Below the pieces are notes generated by a model that made no database searches, was not told where the DNA came from, and worked only from the letters and a program-made list of their open reading frames with translations. A stretch of DNA of 51,304 nucleotides from Hyphomicrobiales bacterium (lineage in GTDB: Bacteria; Pseudomonadota; Alphaproteobacteria; Rhizobiales; Rhizobiaceae), in contig JAFKJW010000186.1 in NCBI GenBank assembly GCA_017305925.1, positions 1-51,304 on the forward strand. The letters run 5' to 3'. Below are positions 26,242-34,881 of the stretch, piece after piece; within the stretch, counting starts at the first letter, position 1, and each line of letters begins with the position of its first letter. A program made the position numbers and the translations under genes.

Positions 26242-28308
26242 ATGAAGTTCAAGATCTCGGTCGACACGGGGGGTACTTTCACGGACGTTGTCGTCCAGAG
26301 CCTCGAAGGTCGTCTCGTCATCGGCAAGGCGCTCACCACGCCGGACCGCATCTTTCAAGGCATGCGTGAAGCCCTCGTTGTGGCCTCGTCCGATCTTGGC
26401 CTGTCGCTCGAGGATTTGCTCGGCCAGTCGGAACTGTTGATCTACGGCACCACGCGATCGACGAATGCGATCGTCCAGGGGAAGGTTGCCAAGACTGCTT
26501 TCCTGACGACCCAGGGTTTCCCGGACATCCTGGTTACCCGCGAAGGCGGCAAGTTCGGACCTCATGACTTCTCCTACGACTTTCCCAAGCCGTACATTCC
26601 GCGTCGTTACACGTTCGAGATCGAGGAGCGGATTTCCTCGGAGGGCGAGGTGGTTACGCCGTTCAACGAAAGCCAGGCGCGTGGCGTGGCCCGGCAGCTT
26701 CGCGAGGATGGCTTCGAAGCGGTGGCGATCTGCTTCCTGTGGTCGGTCGCCAATCCCGAGCACGAGAAACGCATGGCGCAGATCATGGCTGAAGAAGCTC
26801 CCGGCATCGCCGTGTCGCTCTCCCATGTGCTCGTGCCGATCGTGCGTGAGTACAGGCGCGCCTCCACGACCGCCATCGACGCGTCGATCAAACCGCTCAT
26901 GCAGGGACACCTGCGGGAAATGCAGAACGATCTGCGCGCAGCCGGATTTCGAGGAAATCTGTTCGTGTCGACCTCCGCCGGCGGCTGCACCCACGTGGAC
27001 GATCTGGTCGAGAAACCGATCCACACGGTCAAGTCGGGTCCGGCGATGGCTCCGGTCGCGGGGCGTGCCTTTTCGGCCATGGAGAATCTCGGCAAGGACG
27101 TCATCATATGCGACACCGGAGGAACGACCTTCGACGTCGGCCTCGTCCGCGATGGCGAGCTGAAATACACACGCGAGACTTGGCTCGGCGGCCAGTGGAT
27201 GGGTCACCTTACGGCGATGCCGTCGGTCGACGTTCGGTCGGTCGGAGCTGGCGGCGGCTCCATCGCATGGCGGGACGAGGGCGGCCTGCTGCGTGTCGGC
27301 CCGATGTCCGCGGGCTCGTTGCCCGGCCCGGTCTGCTACGCCCGGGGAGGTGACAAGCCAACCGTCACCGATGCCGCCGTGGTGCTTGGCTACATCGATC
27401 CCGACTATTTTCTCGGCGGCCGCATGAAGCTCGACGTGAAGGCGGCCCGGAAGGCGATCGCCAGCCTTGCAGAGGAACTCGGTGCGACCGTCGAGAAGAC
27501 CGCGTTCGCAATTCTCAACATCGCCAACGAGCACATGATCAACGCCATCCAGGACATCACGGTGGCGGAGGGCTTCAATCCCGCGGAAGCGGTGCTGGTC
27601 GCCGGCGGCGGAGCCGCCGGGATCAATATCGTGCCGATCGCCCGGGAGCTCGGCGTCAAGACCGTACTGGTGCCGAGAGCCGCCAGCGCGCTTTCCGCGT
27701 CCGGCATGCAGTTCTCCGATATCGTCTTCGAGGAATCCGGCAACCGCGTCACCGTCAGCGGCCGCTTCGATGCGGAAGGGGTCAATCGGGTGCTCGACGA
27801 GATCGATGACCGTCTGACCAAATCGATGGCCGACTTGAGGCTCGCCGAAGACGCGCCGTCGAGGCGCGAATACACGGTCGAGGCCCGGTATCTCACGCAG
27901 GTTTGGGAGCTCGACGCCACGCTGCCGGTCGAGCGCTTCGACAGCGAGAAAGACATTGAGCAGCTCGTCGAGTCTTTCCACAAGGCGCATGAGCGGGTCT
28001 TTGCTGTGCGGGACGAGAACGGCCAGGTCGAGTGCCTCAACTGGCGCGGGCGCCTGACGGTCGAACTCGGAACCAGGAGCTTGGCGTCCGGCAATGTGCG
28101 AGGCGGCGCTTCTCCGGCCGTCGGGCGGCGGGAATCCTTCTTTGGCGACGGCGTGCTGGACGTGCCGATCTATCGTGGCGACGAGCTCGGGACGGACCAG
28201 GAGATCGTCGGACCGGCGATCATCGAGGAGCCCACCACCACGCTGGTGATCTATCCGGGCTCGACGGCGCGGCTGACCGCCGGCAGCAACTACGTAATAT
28301 CGCTTTGA
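26242..28308 (+). CDS. Hydantoinase/oxoprolinase family protein, subunit A (HyuA-like), copy 1
   Basis: A 688-residue HyuA-type subunit. This family uses ATP to phosphorylate and activate cyclic amides or ketones (hydantoins, 5-oxoproline, caprolactam, acetone), with subunit B completing the reaction. It has two sugar-kinase/actin-fold ATP-binding signatures: SVDTGGTFTDVVVQ at residues 6-19 and CDTGGTTFDVGLV at about 289-301, plus GAGGGSIAW and GSLPGPVCYARGG. The C-terminal half ends with GPAIIEEPTTTLVIYPG. The ATG at 26242 follows GAAGAGGAAG; the frame extends upstream only as a shadow of the GntR gene. It is followed 29 bases later by its B partner. Substrate not determinable; a lactam or hydantoin is favoured by the downstream aminotransferase. 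Confidence 0.9.
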   Translation: MKFKISVDTGGTFTDVVVQSLEGRLVIGKALTTPDRIFQGMREALVVASSDLGLSLEDLLGQSELLIYGTTRSTNAIVQGKVAKTAFLTTQGFPDILVTREGGKFGPHDFSYDFPKPYIPRRYTFEIEERISSEGEVVTPFNESQARGVARQLREDGFEAVAICFLWSVANPEHEKRMAQIMAEEAPGIAVSLSHVLVPIVREYRRASTTAIDASIKPLMQGHLREMQNDLRAAGFRGNLFVSTSAGGCTHVDDLVEKPIHTVKSGPAMAPVAGRAFSAMENLGKDVIICDTGGTTFDVGLVRDGELKYTRETWLGGQWMGHLTAMPSVDVRSVGAGGGSIAWRDEGGLLRVGPMSAGSLPGPVCYARGGDKPTVTDAAVVLGYIDPDYFLGGRMKLDVKAARKAIASLAEELGATVEKTAFAILNIANEHMINAIQDITVAEGFNPAEAVLVAGGGAAGINIVPIARELGVKTVLVPRAASALSASGMQFSDIVFEESGNRVTVSGRFDAEGVNRVLDEIDDRLTKSMADLRLAEDAPSRREYTVEARYLTQVWELDATLPVERFDSEKDIEQLVESFHKAHERVFAVRDENGQVECLNWRGRLTVELGTRSLASGNVRGGASPAVGRRESFFGDGVLDVPIYRGDELGTDQEIVGPAIIEEPTTTLVIYPGSTARLTAGSNYVISL

Positions 28309-28337
28309 CGCGGCAACGCATTTCAAGGGTGGACCAC

Positions 28338-30131
28338 ATGACCAACACAACCAGCCCCGCCACCGAAATCGATCCGATGCTGCTGTCGATCATGGCCAAT
28401 CGTGTCGACGGAATCGTTCGCGAGATGACGAATACGTTGCTCCGTGCGGCCAGATCGGCCGTCATCGCGAGTGCGCGCGACATGTCGTGCGCGATCGTAA
28501 CCGGCGGCAACGAGCTGCTCGCAACGGCAGAGGGATTGCCGGTGCACATCTTCGGGTCGCATCTGCAGACGCTCTCCATGCAGAAGCTGCATCCCGACCT
28601 CGCCCCCGGCGACGCGTTCCTGCACAACGACCCCTATATGGGCAACACCCACCCCGCCGATCACACGATCCTCGTGCCGGTCTTCGTGGACGGCGAGCAC
28701 ATGTTCACGGTCTGCGCGAAATCGCATCAGGCCGATACGGGCAATTCCACGCCGACGACCTACGTCCCCTATGCGAAGGACGTTTACGAGGAAGGCGGCC
28801 TGATCTTCCCGTGCGTGCGTGTGCAGCGCGACTACAAGATGGTGGACGACATCGTGCGCATGTGCCGGCGCCGCATCCGCGTTCCGGATCAGTGGTACGG
28901 CGATTTTCTGGCTGCCATCGGCTCGGCCCGGGTGGGCGAGCGCCGGCTCGTCGAGTTCTGCCGCAAATACGGCAAGGAAGCGGTGAAGGCGTTCATCGCG
29001 CAATGGATCGACTACACCGAGAAGCGCACGATCCAGGCCATCAAGAAAATGCCGAAGGCGACCATCAGGCACAATGGTGCCCACGATCCCATCCCGGGCC
29101 TGCCGGAAGGCATCCCGATCAACTGCACGATCGAAATCGATCCGGATGAGGGCCGCATCGTGATCGATCTGCGCGACAACATCGACTGCCTGGAGAACGG
29201 CTTCAATGTCTGCGAGGCCTGCTCCATCAACAATTCGATCGCCGGTGTCATGAATTGCCTGGATCCGGACATTCCGCGCTGCGCCGGTGTCTTCCGGCGC
29301 GTCAGCGTTCTGCTGCGCGATGGCGCCGTCGTCGGCCGGACCAGCTTCCCGCATTCCGCGTCGATCGCCACCACCAATGTCGGCGACCGTCTGGTCAACC
29401 TGACGCAGTCCGCCCTGGCACAGCTGGGTGACGGCTACGGCCTGGCGGAGGGCGGCGTAGGCATGGGTGCCGGCTGGGCGGTGGTGTCGGGCAAGGATTT
29501 CCGGCGCGACGGCGAGGTGTACATCAACCAGCTCTTCGTCGGCGGCAATGGCGGCCCGGCGAGCCCGACTGCGGACGGCTGGCTCACCTATGGCATCCCG
29601 GTGGCCGCCGGCCTGATCTACCGCGACTCCGTCGAGCTCGTGGAGGTCAAGCATCCGCTGCACATGAAGTCGGTGCGGATTCATCCCGGTTCCTGCGCTC
29701 CCGGGAAGTTCCGCGGCGCGCCCGGTGCCGAACTGATCTACGGACCCAAGAAGGATGCCATGACCGTGGCGATCCCCTGCGACGGACAGATGTTTCCGCC
29801 CAAGGGCGTCAATGGCGGGCACGATAGCCCGGGCGCACGGACCTTCAAGGTCGCGCGCGATGGCGGCGAGGAGCGGCTGCCCGGCGTGGCGCAGGTTACG
29901 CTCGAGCCGGGAGAGTGGCTGCGCGGGATCGACAATTCGGGCGGCGGATACGGAAGCCCGCTCGAGCGGGATCCCGGGCGCGTTCTTTACGATGTCGCGG
30001 AGCGTTGGGAAACGGCTGACCGGGCGAAGTCGATCTACGGCGTCGTGGTCGTCGAGGACGAGTCTCCCTTGGGTTACGCGATCGACAGGGCCGCGACGGA
30101 ACGGCTGCGCGCCGAGATGCGCGCACACTGA
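28338..30131 (+). CDS. Hydantoinase/oxoprolinase family protein, subunit B (HyuB-like), copy 1
   Basis: A 597-residue HyuB-type subunit, partner of the preceding HyuA. Family motifs are the N-terminal EMTNTLLRAARSAVIASARD, GDAFLHNDPYMGNTHPADH at about 92-110 (its His and Asp residues are candidate metal ligands), AKSHQADTG, and the C-terminal SCAPGKFRGAPGAELIYGP with SGGGYGSPLERDPGR. The ATG at 28338 follows AAGGGTGG; long upstream open frame is a shadow of hyuA. It ends 61 bases before the aminotransferase. The two subunits together would catalyse ATP-dependent opening of a cyclic amide or a related carboxylation; which of these is not decided by the sequence. Confidence 0.9.
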   Translation: MTNTTSPATEIDPMLLSIMANRVDGIVREMTNTLLRAARSAVIASARDMSCAIVTGGNELLATAEGLPVHIFGSHLQTLSMQKLHPDLAPGDAFLHNDPYMGNTHPADHTILVPVFVDGEHMFTVCAKSHQADTGNSTPTTYVPYAKDVYEEGGLIFPCVRVQRDYKMVDDIVRMCRRRIRVPDQWYGDFLAAIGSARVGERRLVEFCRKYGKEAVKAFIAQWIDYTEKRTIQAIKKMPKATIRHNGAHDPIPGLPEGIPINCTIEIDPDEGRIVIDLRDNIDCLENGFNVCEACSINNSIAGVMNCLDPDIPRCAGVFRRVSVLLRDGAVVGRTSFPHSASIATTNVGDRLVNLTQSALAQLGDGYGLAEGGVGMGAGWAVVSGKDFRRDGEVYINQLFVGGNGGPASPTADGWLTYGIPVAAGLIYRDSVELVEVKHPLHMKSVRIHPGSCAPGKFRGAPGAELIYGPKKDAMTVAIPCDGQMFPPKGVNGGHDSPGARTFKVARDGGEERLPGVAQVTLEPGEWLRGIDNSGGGYGSPLERDPGRVLYDVAERWETADRAKSIYGVVVVEDESPLGYAIDRAATERLRAEMRAH

Positions 30132-30192
30132 GCCGGCTCAGTAAACAGAGACACGGCAAGCCCACGCCTCATACGCTAGTATTGGAAACGAA

Positions 30193-31572
30193 ATGGCTGC
30201 TTCACCGAATTCAAGTGTCGGGCGCGATATAGCTTATCATCTTCATCCGTCCACGAATGCACGGCGTCATGAGGAGATCGGGCCCACCGTCATCGATCAC
30301 GGCAAGGGGATCTATGTCTACGACGACCAGGGCCGGGAATATGTCGAAGGACTCGCCGGTCTCTGGAGCGTCGCCGTAGGCTTCAACGAACAGCGGCTCG
30401 TGGATGCCGCTGCACGGCAGATGGCGAAGCTGCCTTATTACCACCTGTTCGGGCACAAGAGCCACGAGCCGGCCATCGACCTTGCCGAACGGCTTGTGAA
30501 GATGTCGCCGGGGCCGCTGTCCAAGGCCTTCTTCACCAATTCAGGCTCCGAAGCCAACGACACCGCCATCAAGCTCGTCCGCTACTACAACAACGCGCGC
30601 GGTCGTCCGGAAAAGAAGAAGATCATCTCGCGCCAGCGCGCCTATCATGGCGTCTCCATCGGCGCGGGCAGCCTGACCGGCCTGCCGATCTTCCATCGCG
30701 ATTTCGATCTGCCGATACCGGGCATCATCCACGTCGGCTCGCCGCATTTCTATCGCGAAGGACAGCCGGGCGAGACAGAAGCCGCGTTCGTCGATCGTCT
30801 GGCGAAAGACCTCGAGGATACGATCCTGCGCGAGGGGCCGGAAACCATCGCTGCCTTTGTCGGCGAGCCGATCATGGGCGCCGGCGGCGTGATCATGCCG
30901 CCCGAAGGCTACTGGGCGCGCATCCAGGATATCTGCCGCCGCTACGACATTTTGGTCTGGATCGACGAGGTCATCTGCGGGTTCGGGCGGACGGGTCATG
31001 TATTCGCCTGCGAAACATACAACATCCAACCCGACATCCTGATTCTCTCCAAGCAGATCACGTCGAGCTATATGCCTCTCGGCGCGGTCCTGATCTCGGA
31101 CGAGGTCTATCAGGGCGTGGCCGACAATACCGCGAAGATCGGCGCGCTCGGCCATGGCATTACGGGCGGCGGTCATCCGGTCGCGGTCGCCGTGGCGAAC
31201 GAGAACATTCGCATTCTCGAGGAAGACGGCCTGATGGCCCGCGTCGCCGACATCGCTCCACATTTCCTGAAGCGTCTGCACGGCTTCGCGAACCATCCGT
31301 TCGTCGGCGAGACGCGCGGCATCGGCCTGATCGGCGCGGTGGAAATGTCGCCCGACCCGCAAAGCCGCGCGCCTTTCGCGCAGCCGGGCAAATGCGGCGG
31401 TGTGCTCATGGACATGATGCAGGCCAATGGCCTCATCACGCGAGCCATCGGCGACGCGGCCGTGTTCTGTCCGCCGCTCATCATCACCGAGCGCCAGATC
31501 GACGAACTGTTCGACCGGTTCGCGCTTTCCCTCGATCAGACGATGGACTGGTACAAGTCGCAGGTGAGCTGA
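30193..31572 (+). CDS. Class III (omega-type) PLP-dependent aminotransferase
   Basis: A 459-residue aspartate-aminotransferase-fold class III enzyme. Typical elements are GLAGLWSVAVGFNEQRLVDA, the phosphate-binding TNSGSEANDTAIKLVRYYNN, RQRAYHGVSIGAGSLTG, the EPIMGAGGVIMPPEGYW stretch, the PLP-ring Asp in WIDEVICGFGRTG, and the Schiff-base Lys287 in LSKQITSSYMPLGA. Such enzymes transfer the terminal amino group of omega-amino acids or diamines to pyruvate or 2-oxoglutarate. Placed right after hyuAB, it would process an amino acid released by ring opening, as the transaminase does in caprolactam degradation elsewhere. This pathway role is inference. Its stop is two bases before the next GTG start. 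Confidence 0.92.
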   Translation: MAASPNSSVGRDIAYHLHPSTNARRHEEIGPTVIDHGKGIYVYDDQGREYVEGLAGLWSVAVGFNEQRLVDAAARQMAKLPYYHLFGHKSHEPAIDLAERLVKMSPGPLSKAFFTNSGSEANDTAIKLVRYYNNARGRPEKKKIISRQRAYHGVSIGAGSLTGLPIFHRDFDLPIPGIIHVGSPHFYREGQPGETEAAFVDRLAKDLEDTILREGPETIAAFVGEPIMGAGGVIMPPEGYWARIQDICRRYDILVWIDEVICGFGRTGHVFACETYNIQPDILILSKQITSSYMPLGAVLISDEVYQGVADNTAKIGALGHGITGGGHPVAVAVANENIRILEEDGLMARVADIAPHFLKRLHGFANHPFVGETRGIGLIGAVEMSPDPQSRAPFAQPGKCGGVLMDMMQANGLITRAIGDAAVFCPPLIITERQIDELFDRFALSLDQTMDWYKSQVS

Positions 31573-31574
31573 CA

Positions 31575-32642
31575 GTGGAGGCTTTCGCCGGGGTCCGCGT
31601 CGCCCGCGACGTGCTGGAGGGCTATTGCGTGACGCTGCTCGCCAGCTTCGGCGCGAACGAGGAGGCGGCCCGGGCGTGCGCGCGCGCCCTGGCCGAAGCG
31701 TCGTCGCGCGGCGTCGATACGCACGGTGTGCGGCTCCTGCCTCTCTATGTGCAGTGGATCAAGGCCGGACGCCTGCGGACCGATGCCGTGATCAAGTTCG
31801 AGCGCCGCGCCCCCTCGCTCGGGGTGGTCGATGCGGGCGGGGGCTTCGGACATCCCGCAAGCTACCGTGCCGTCGACGAGGCGATGGCGCTCGCCGCAGA
31901 GGCCGGCGTCGGCTGCGTGGCGGTGCACTCGACGTCGCATCATGGGGCGACGGGCACCTACGCGCTCCATGGGGCGCGCAAGGGATTTGTCGTGCTTGGC
32001 TTCACGCAATCCGGCCCGGGCGTGGTGCTGCATCAAGGACGGCAGGCGTTCAACGGGACCAACCCGATCGCTTTTGCGGTGCCGCTCGAGAACGAGGATC
32101 CGATGCTGCTCGATATGGCGACGAGCTCCATTCCGCTGAACCGCATCTATTTGCGTCGCGACACGGGAGTTCCGCTGCCTCCCGACGTGGCCGTCGACGC
32201 CGAAGGCGCGATGACAACCGATGCCAACCGGGCCGAGGCGCTGTTGCCCCTCGGGGGCGTCGAATACGGCTACAAGGGTGCAGGCCTCGCGACGATGGTG
32301 GAGCTGCTCTGCACCATGTTCACGGGCACACCTGCCGCGATCTCGCTGCCATCCTTCAACGATGTCAGCCGCGGCGCGCCGAGTCCGCTCGGCCACTTCT
32401 TCATGGCGATCGACGGGGCGCGCTATCGCGGCCTGTCGGCGCTGACCGAGGCCTCCACGGGGCTGGTCTCGCGGCTGCGGTCGTCGGAGCCGAGAGCGGG
32501 GGCCTCGGTGCTTGCCCCGGGCGACCCGGAAAAGGCGGAGAAGGCATCCCGCGATCGGGACGGCATACCCGTCGACAACGCGACATGGCAGCGTCTCGCC
32601 GAGCTTGCGGCGGAGAAGAGGGTGGCGGTTCCTGCGGTCTGA
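31575..32642 (+). CDS. Ldh family (malate/L-lactate dehydrogenase type 2) oxidoreductase
   Basis: A 355-residue Ldh_2-family NAD(P)H-dependent oxidoreductase, related to sulfolactate, ureidoglycolate and 2,3-diketogulonate dehydrogenases and to delta1-piperideine/pyrroline-2-carboxylate reductases. Motifs are SRGVDTHGVRLLPLYVQWI near residues 38-56, HSTSHHGATGTYA around 117-129, GTNPIAFAVP, LLDMATSSIP, and YGYKGAGLATMVELL. I chose the GTG at 31575, two bases after the aminotransferase stop; the longer open frame shadows that gene. It probably reduces or oxidises a 2-oxo or cyclic imino acid in the same pathway. It ends convergently, 39 bases from livF. Confidence 0.85.
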   Translation: MEAFAGVRVARDVLEGYCVTLLASFGANEEAARACARALAEASSRGVDTHGVRLLPLYVQWIKAGRLRTDAVIKFERRAPSLGVVDAGGGFGHPASYRAVDEAMALAAEAGVGCVAVHSTSHHGATGTYALHGARKGFVVLGFTQSGPGVVLHQGRQAFNGTNPIAFAVPLENEDPMLLDMATSSIPLNRIYLRRDTGVPLPPDVAVDAEGAMTTDANRAEALLPLGGVEYGYKGAGLATMVELLCTMFTGTPAAISLPSFNDVSRGAPSPLGHFFMAIDGARYRGLSALTEASTGLVSRLRSSEPRAGASVLAPGDPEKAEKASRDRDGIPVDNATWQRLAELAAEKRVAVPAV

Positions 32643-32681
32643 CGGGCGCGGCTCAGGCGGCGATTGCCTGCTTTGGCTGCG

Positions 32682-33407
32682 TCAGGCCTGTGGCTGATGC
32701 TCGGCATAGCCGAAATAGGCTTCCTCCAAGGCATGTCCGCCGGCCAGCTCCGCGGCGCTGCCATGCAGGATCACGTGCCCGTTGCGGAAGACGTAGACCC
32801 GGTCCGCAAGATCGAGAATGCGGGCCGTCGACTGCTCGACCACGAGCAGCGTCAAACCTTCCGCGTTCAATTTGCGCAGGCTTTCGTACACCTGGTCGAT
32901 GACCAGGGGCGCCAGCCCGAGCGACGGCTCGTCGATCATCAGCAGGGACGGGCGCTGCAGGATCGCCCGGGCGATTGCCAGCTGCTGCTGCTCGCCGCCC
33001 GAAAGATGCCCGGCGACGCCCTTGTAGCGGTGGCGAAGGATCGGAAAGATGTCCAGCACGTGTTCGAGGTCGCTTCGGACCGCTCTCTTGTCCTTGTGGA
33101 TCATCCCGCCGAGCGCGAGGTTTTCCTCGACCGTCAGGGTCCGGAAGATATGACGGCCCTCCGGAATGAGCGCGAGACCTGAAAGGCAGTTCTTTTCCGG
33201 CACTTGTCCGACGATCGTTTTTCCATGGAATTCGATTGAACCGGCGCTCGGCATGATCAGCCCGCCGATGGTCTTCAGCAAGGTGGATTTGCCCGCGCCG
33301 TTCGGCCCCACCACGAATACGATCTCGCCCTTCGCCACCTCCAGATCGATGCCCTTGAGAGCGGTCAATCGACCGTAGCCGGCGAAGAGCTGCCTTATAT
33401 CCAGCAC
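32682..33407 (-). CDS. livF: Branched-chain amino acid-type ABC transporter ATP-binding protein (LivF)
   Basis: A 241-residue ABC ATPase of the LivF class. It has Walker A GPNGAGKST near residues 34-42, LALIPEGRHIFRTLTVEENL typical of LivF, the signature LSGGEQQQLAIARAI, and Walker B LLMIDEPSLGL with the H-loop replaced as LVVEQS, which is usual for LivF. I chose the GTG at 33407, with GGGGAG about 8 bases upstream; longer GTG starts would run into the divergent promoter. It is transcribed away from the binding-protein, livG, livH and livM genes but should energise the same importer, since those genes include no other livF. Confidence 0.9.
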   Translation of the reverse strand: MLDIRQLFAGYGRLTALKGIDLEVAKGEIVFVVGPNGAGKSTLLKTIGGLIMPSAGSIEFHGKTIVGQVPEKNCLSGLALIPEGRHIFRTLTVEENLALGGMIHKDKRAVRSDLEHVLDIFPILRHRYKGVAGHLSGGEQQQLAIARAILQRPSLLMIDEPSLGLAPLVIDQVYESLRKLNAEGLTLLVVEQSTARILDLADRVYVFRNGHVILHGSAAELAGGHALEEAYFGYAEHQPQA

Positions 33408-33475
33408 CTGGACACTCCCCCGTCTGTTGGACGCATGCGCTTTGCGTTCGCCCGCAGTTTCAAAAATGGTTGTCG

Positions 33476-33503
33476 TTGACAAGGCCACGATAGCGTCTAA
33501 ACT
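33476..33503 (+). promoter_or_regulatory. Probable sigma-70 promoter of the ABC importer operon
   Basis: TTGACA at 33476-33481 is followed after 16 bases by TAAACT at 33498-33503, a good vegetative promoter pointing at the binding-protein gene, which starts at 33571. The operator-like site begins at the last base of the -10, so a bound repressor would block initiation. Confidence 0.65.
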
Positions 33504-33521
33504 GTCCGCAGTCCACAGTGG
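33503..33521 (+). promoter_or_regulatory. Putative GntR operator upstream of the importer operon
   Basis: TGTCCGCAGTCCACAGTGG matches the site at 25326-25344 at 16 of 19 positions and shares the central GT-N2-AC. An overlapping perfect inverted repeat, GTCCAC-A-GTGGAC, occupies 33511-33523. It lies just downstream of the proposed -10, where a repressor would act, and in the region shared with divergent livF. Confidence 0.68.
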
Positions 33522-33570
33522 ACCAAGGACAACAATGTGCAGTCCGGCAATCGGACCAAGAGGGGTAGCG

Positions 33571-34776
33571 ATGAAGAAATTTTATTTGACGATGGTCTGT
33601 TCGGCTGCATTTGCAGCGGTCTCCGCTGCTTCGGCGCAGGCGCAGGATGCTGCACCGATCAAAATCGGTTTCGCCATCGCGCAATCGGGCTGGCTGTCGA
33701 ACTACGATGCCGCGCCGTTCCAGGCGGCGGTGTTGAAGATCGAGGAGATCAATAAGGCCGGCGGCCTTCTGGGCCGCAAGATCGAGTATCAGATCGCCGA
33801 TACGAAGACGGACCAGGCGCTCGCCGCGACCGGCGGAGCGCAGCTCGTCGATGCGGGCGTCGACCTGCTTGTGGTTTCCTGTGACTACGACTTCGGCGCC
33901 CCGGCTGCGCTGGCTGCCCAGCAGGCCGGCAAGATCGCCATCAGCATGTGCGCCGGCGACCCGAAGATGGGCGTGCAGGGCGTCGGACCGCTTGCCTTCA
34001 CCGCGACGAGCGCCGCGCAATCGGAAGGCATCGCGATCGCCGAATACGCGCAGAAGAAGATGGGCCTGAAGACCGCCTACGTCCTCGAGGACGTCATTAT
34101 CGAATACAACAAGTCGGCCTGCGCGGGTTTCGACGCGGCATGGAAAGCCGGCGGCGGAGAGGCCTCGATCCTCGGCAAGGATACGTTCCGCAACGAGGAT
34201 CCCTCCATCGCCGCCCAGATCACCCGCATCAAGAGCCTGCCGACGCCGCCTGACGCGATCATGCTCTGCTCGGTCACGCCCGGCGGCGCGTCCGCGGTTC
34301 GCCAGTTGCGCGCCGCCGGCATCGACACGCCGATCCTCTCCATCACCGCGATGTCGGACAATTACTGGCTGAACGCGGTGCCGGGGCTGAAGGATTTCTA
34401 CATTCCCGGTCTCATCTCGCTCTACGGCGACGATCCGCGTCCGGAAGTCGGAACCTTCCTCGCGGCTTTTAAGGCGCGCTACGGAGACTTGCCGGCGTCT
34501 TCCTATGGCGTGATGGGCTATACGCTGATCGAGCAATGGGCCTATGCGGTGGAGAAGGCCGGAACCACCGATTCCCAGGCCGTGGTGGACGTGATGAACA
34601 CCTTCAAGGATCAGCCTTTCACGGCCGGCCCCACCTCCTACACGGATCAGCTCCACATCCAGGTCAACCGGCCTTGGCTGATCATGAAGGTGGAGAACGA
34701 CTCGTTCCACGCGGTGGAAGTGTACCGGAACAGCTTCGTTCCGGACATGAAGCTGCTGTTCCGCGTGGGCCAGTAG
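33571..34776 (+). CDS. Branched-chain amino acid-type ABC transporter substrate-binding protein
   Basis: A 401-residue periplasmic binding protein of the LivJ/LivK type. A Sec signal peptide (MKKFYLTMVCSAAFAAVSAA, cleavage probably after Ala24 in AQA) precedes the mature protein, which starts with IKIGFAIAQSGWLSNYD. Later typical pieces are EEINKAGGLLGRKIEYQIAD, GAQLVDAGVDLLVVSC and the repeated alpha/beta lobes. AGAGGGG precedes the ATG at 33571. Ligands of this family range from branched-chain amino acids to aromatic acids, amides and urea; the neighbouring hydantoinase genes point to a cyclic amide or its product. It heads the operon with livG, livH, livM and the second hyuAB pair, behind the promoter and operator at 33476-33521. 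Confidence 0.9.
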   Translation: MKKFYLTMVCSAAFAAVSAASAQAQDAAPIKIGFAIAQSGWLSNYDAAPFQAAVLKIEEINKAGGLLGRKIEYQIADTKTDQALAATGGAQLVDAGVDLLVVSCDYDFGAPAALAAQQAGKIAISMCAGDPKMGVQGVGPLAFTATSAAQSEGIAIAEYAQKKMGLKTAYVLEDVIIEYNKSACAGFDAAWKAGGGEASILGKDTFRNEDPSIAAQITRIKSLPTPPDAIMLCSVTPGGASAVRQLRAAGIDTPILSITAMSDNYWLNAVPGLKDFYIPGLISLYGDDPRPEVGTFLAAFKARYGDLPASSYGVMGYTLIEQWAYAVEKAGTTDSQAVVDVMNTFKDQPFTAGPTSYTDQLHIQVNRPWLIMKVENDSFHAVEVYRNSFVPDMKLLFRVGQ

Positions 34777-34800
34777 TCTGAACGCTCTGTGCTGATCGCC

Positions 34801-34849
34801 TGCCTGCCGGAGATCGGCAGGCAGTTCACCGGGCCGGCGGTGCCGGCCC
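34801..34849 (+). repeat. Two tandem hairpins between the binding-protein gene and livG
   Basis: TGCCTGCCG (34801-34809) pairs perfectly with CGGCAGGCA (34815-34823) around a 5-base loop. GGGCCGGC (34831-34838) pairs perfectly with GCCGGCCC (34842-34849) around three bases. There is no T-run. Such structures after binding-protein genes can stabilise the upstream mRNA or reduce read-through, giving more binding protein than membrane components; here that is inference. Confidence 0.72.
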
Positions 34850-34881
34850 TATTTGAGACCTGCGTGCTCGCGGCGGATGTC

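Noticed and set aside
26173-28350. A 725-codon minus-strand frame opposite hyuA copy 1
   Set aside because: Shadow frame: the plus strand carries the conserved ATP-binding motifs of HyuA.
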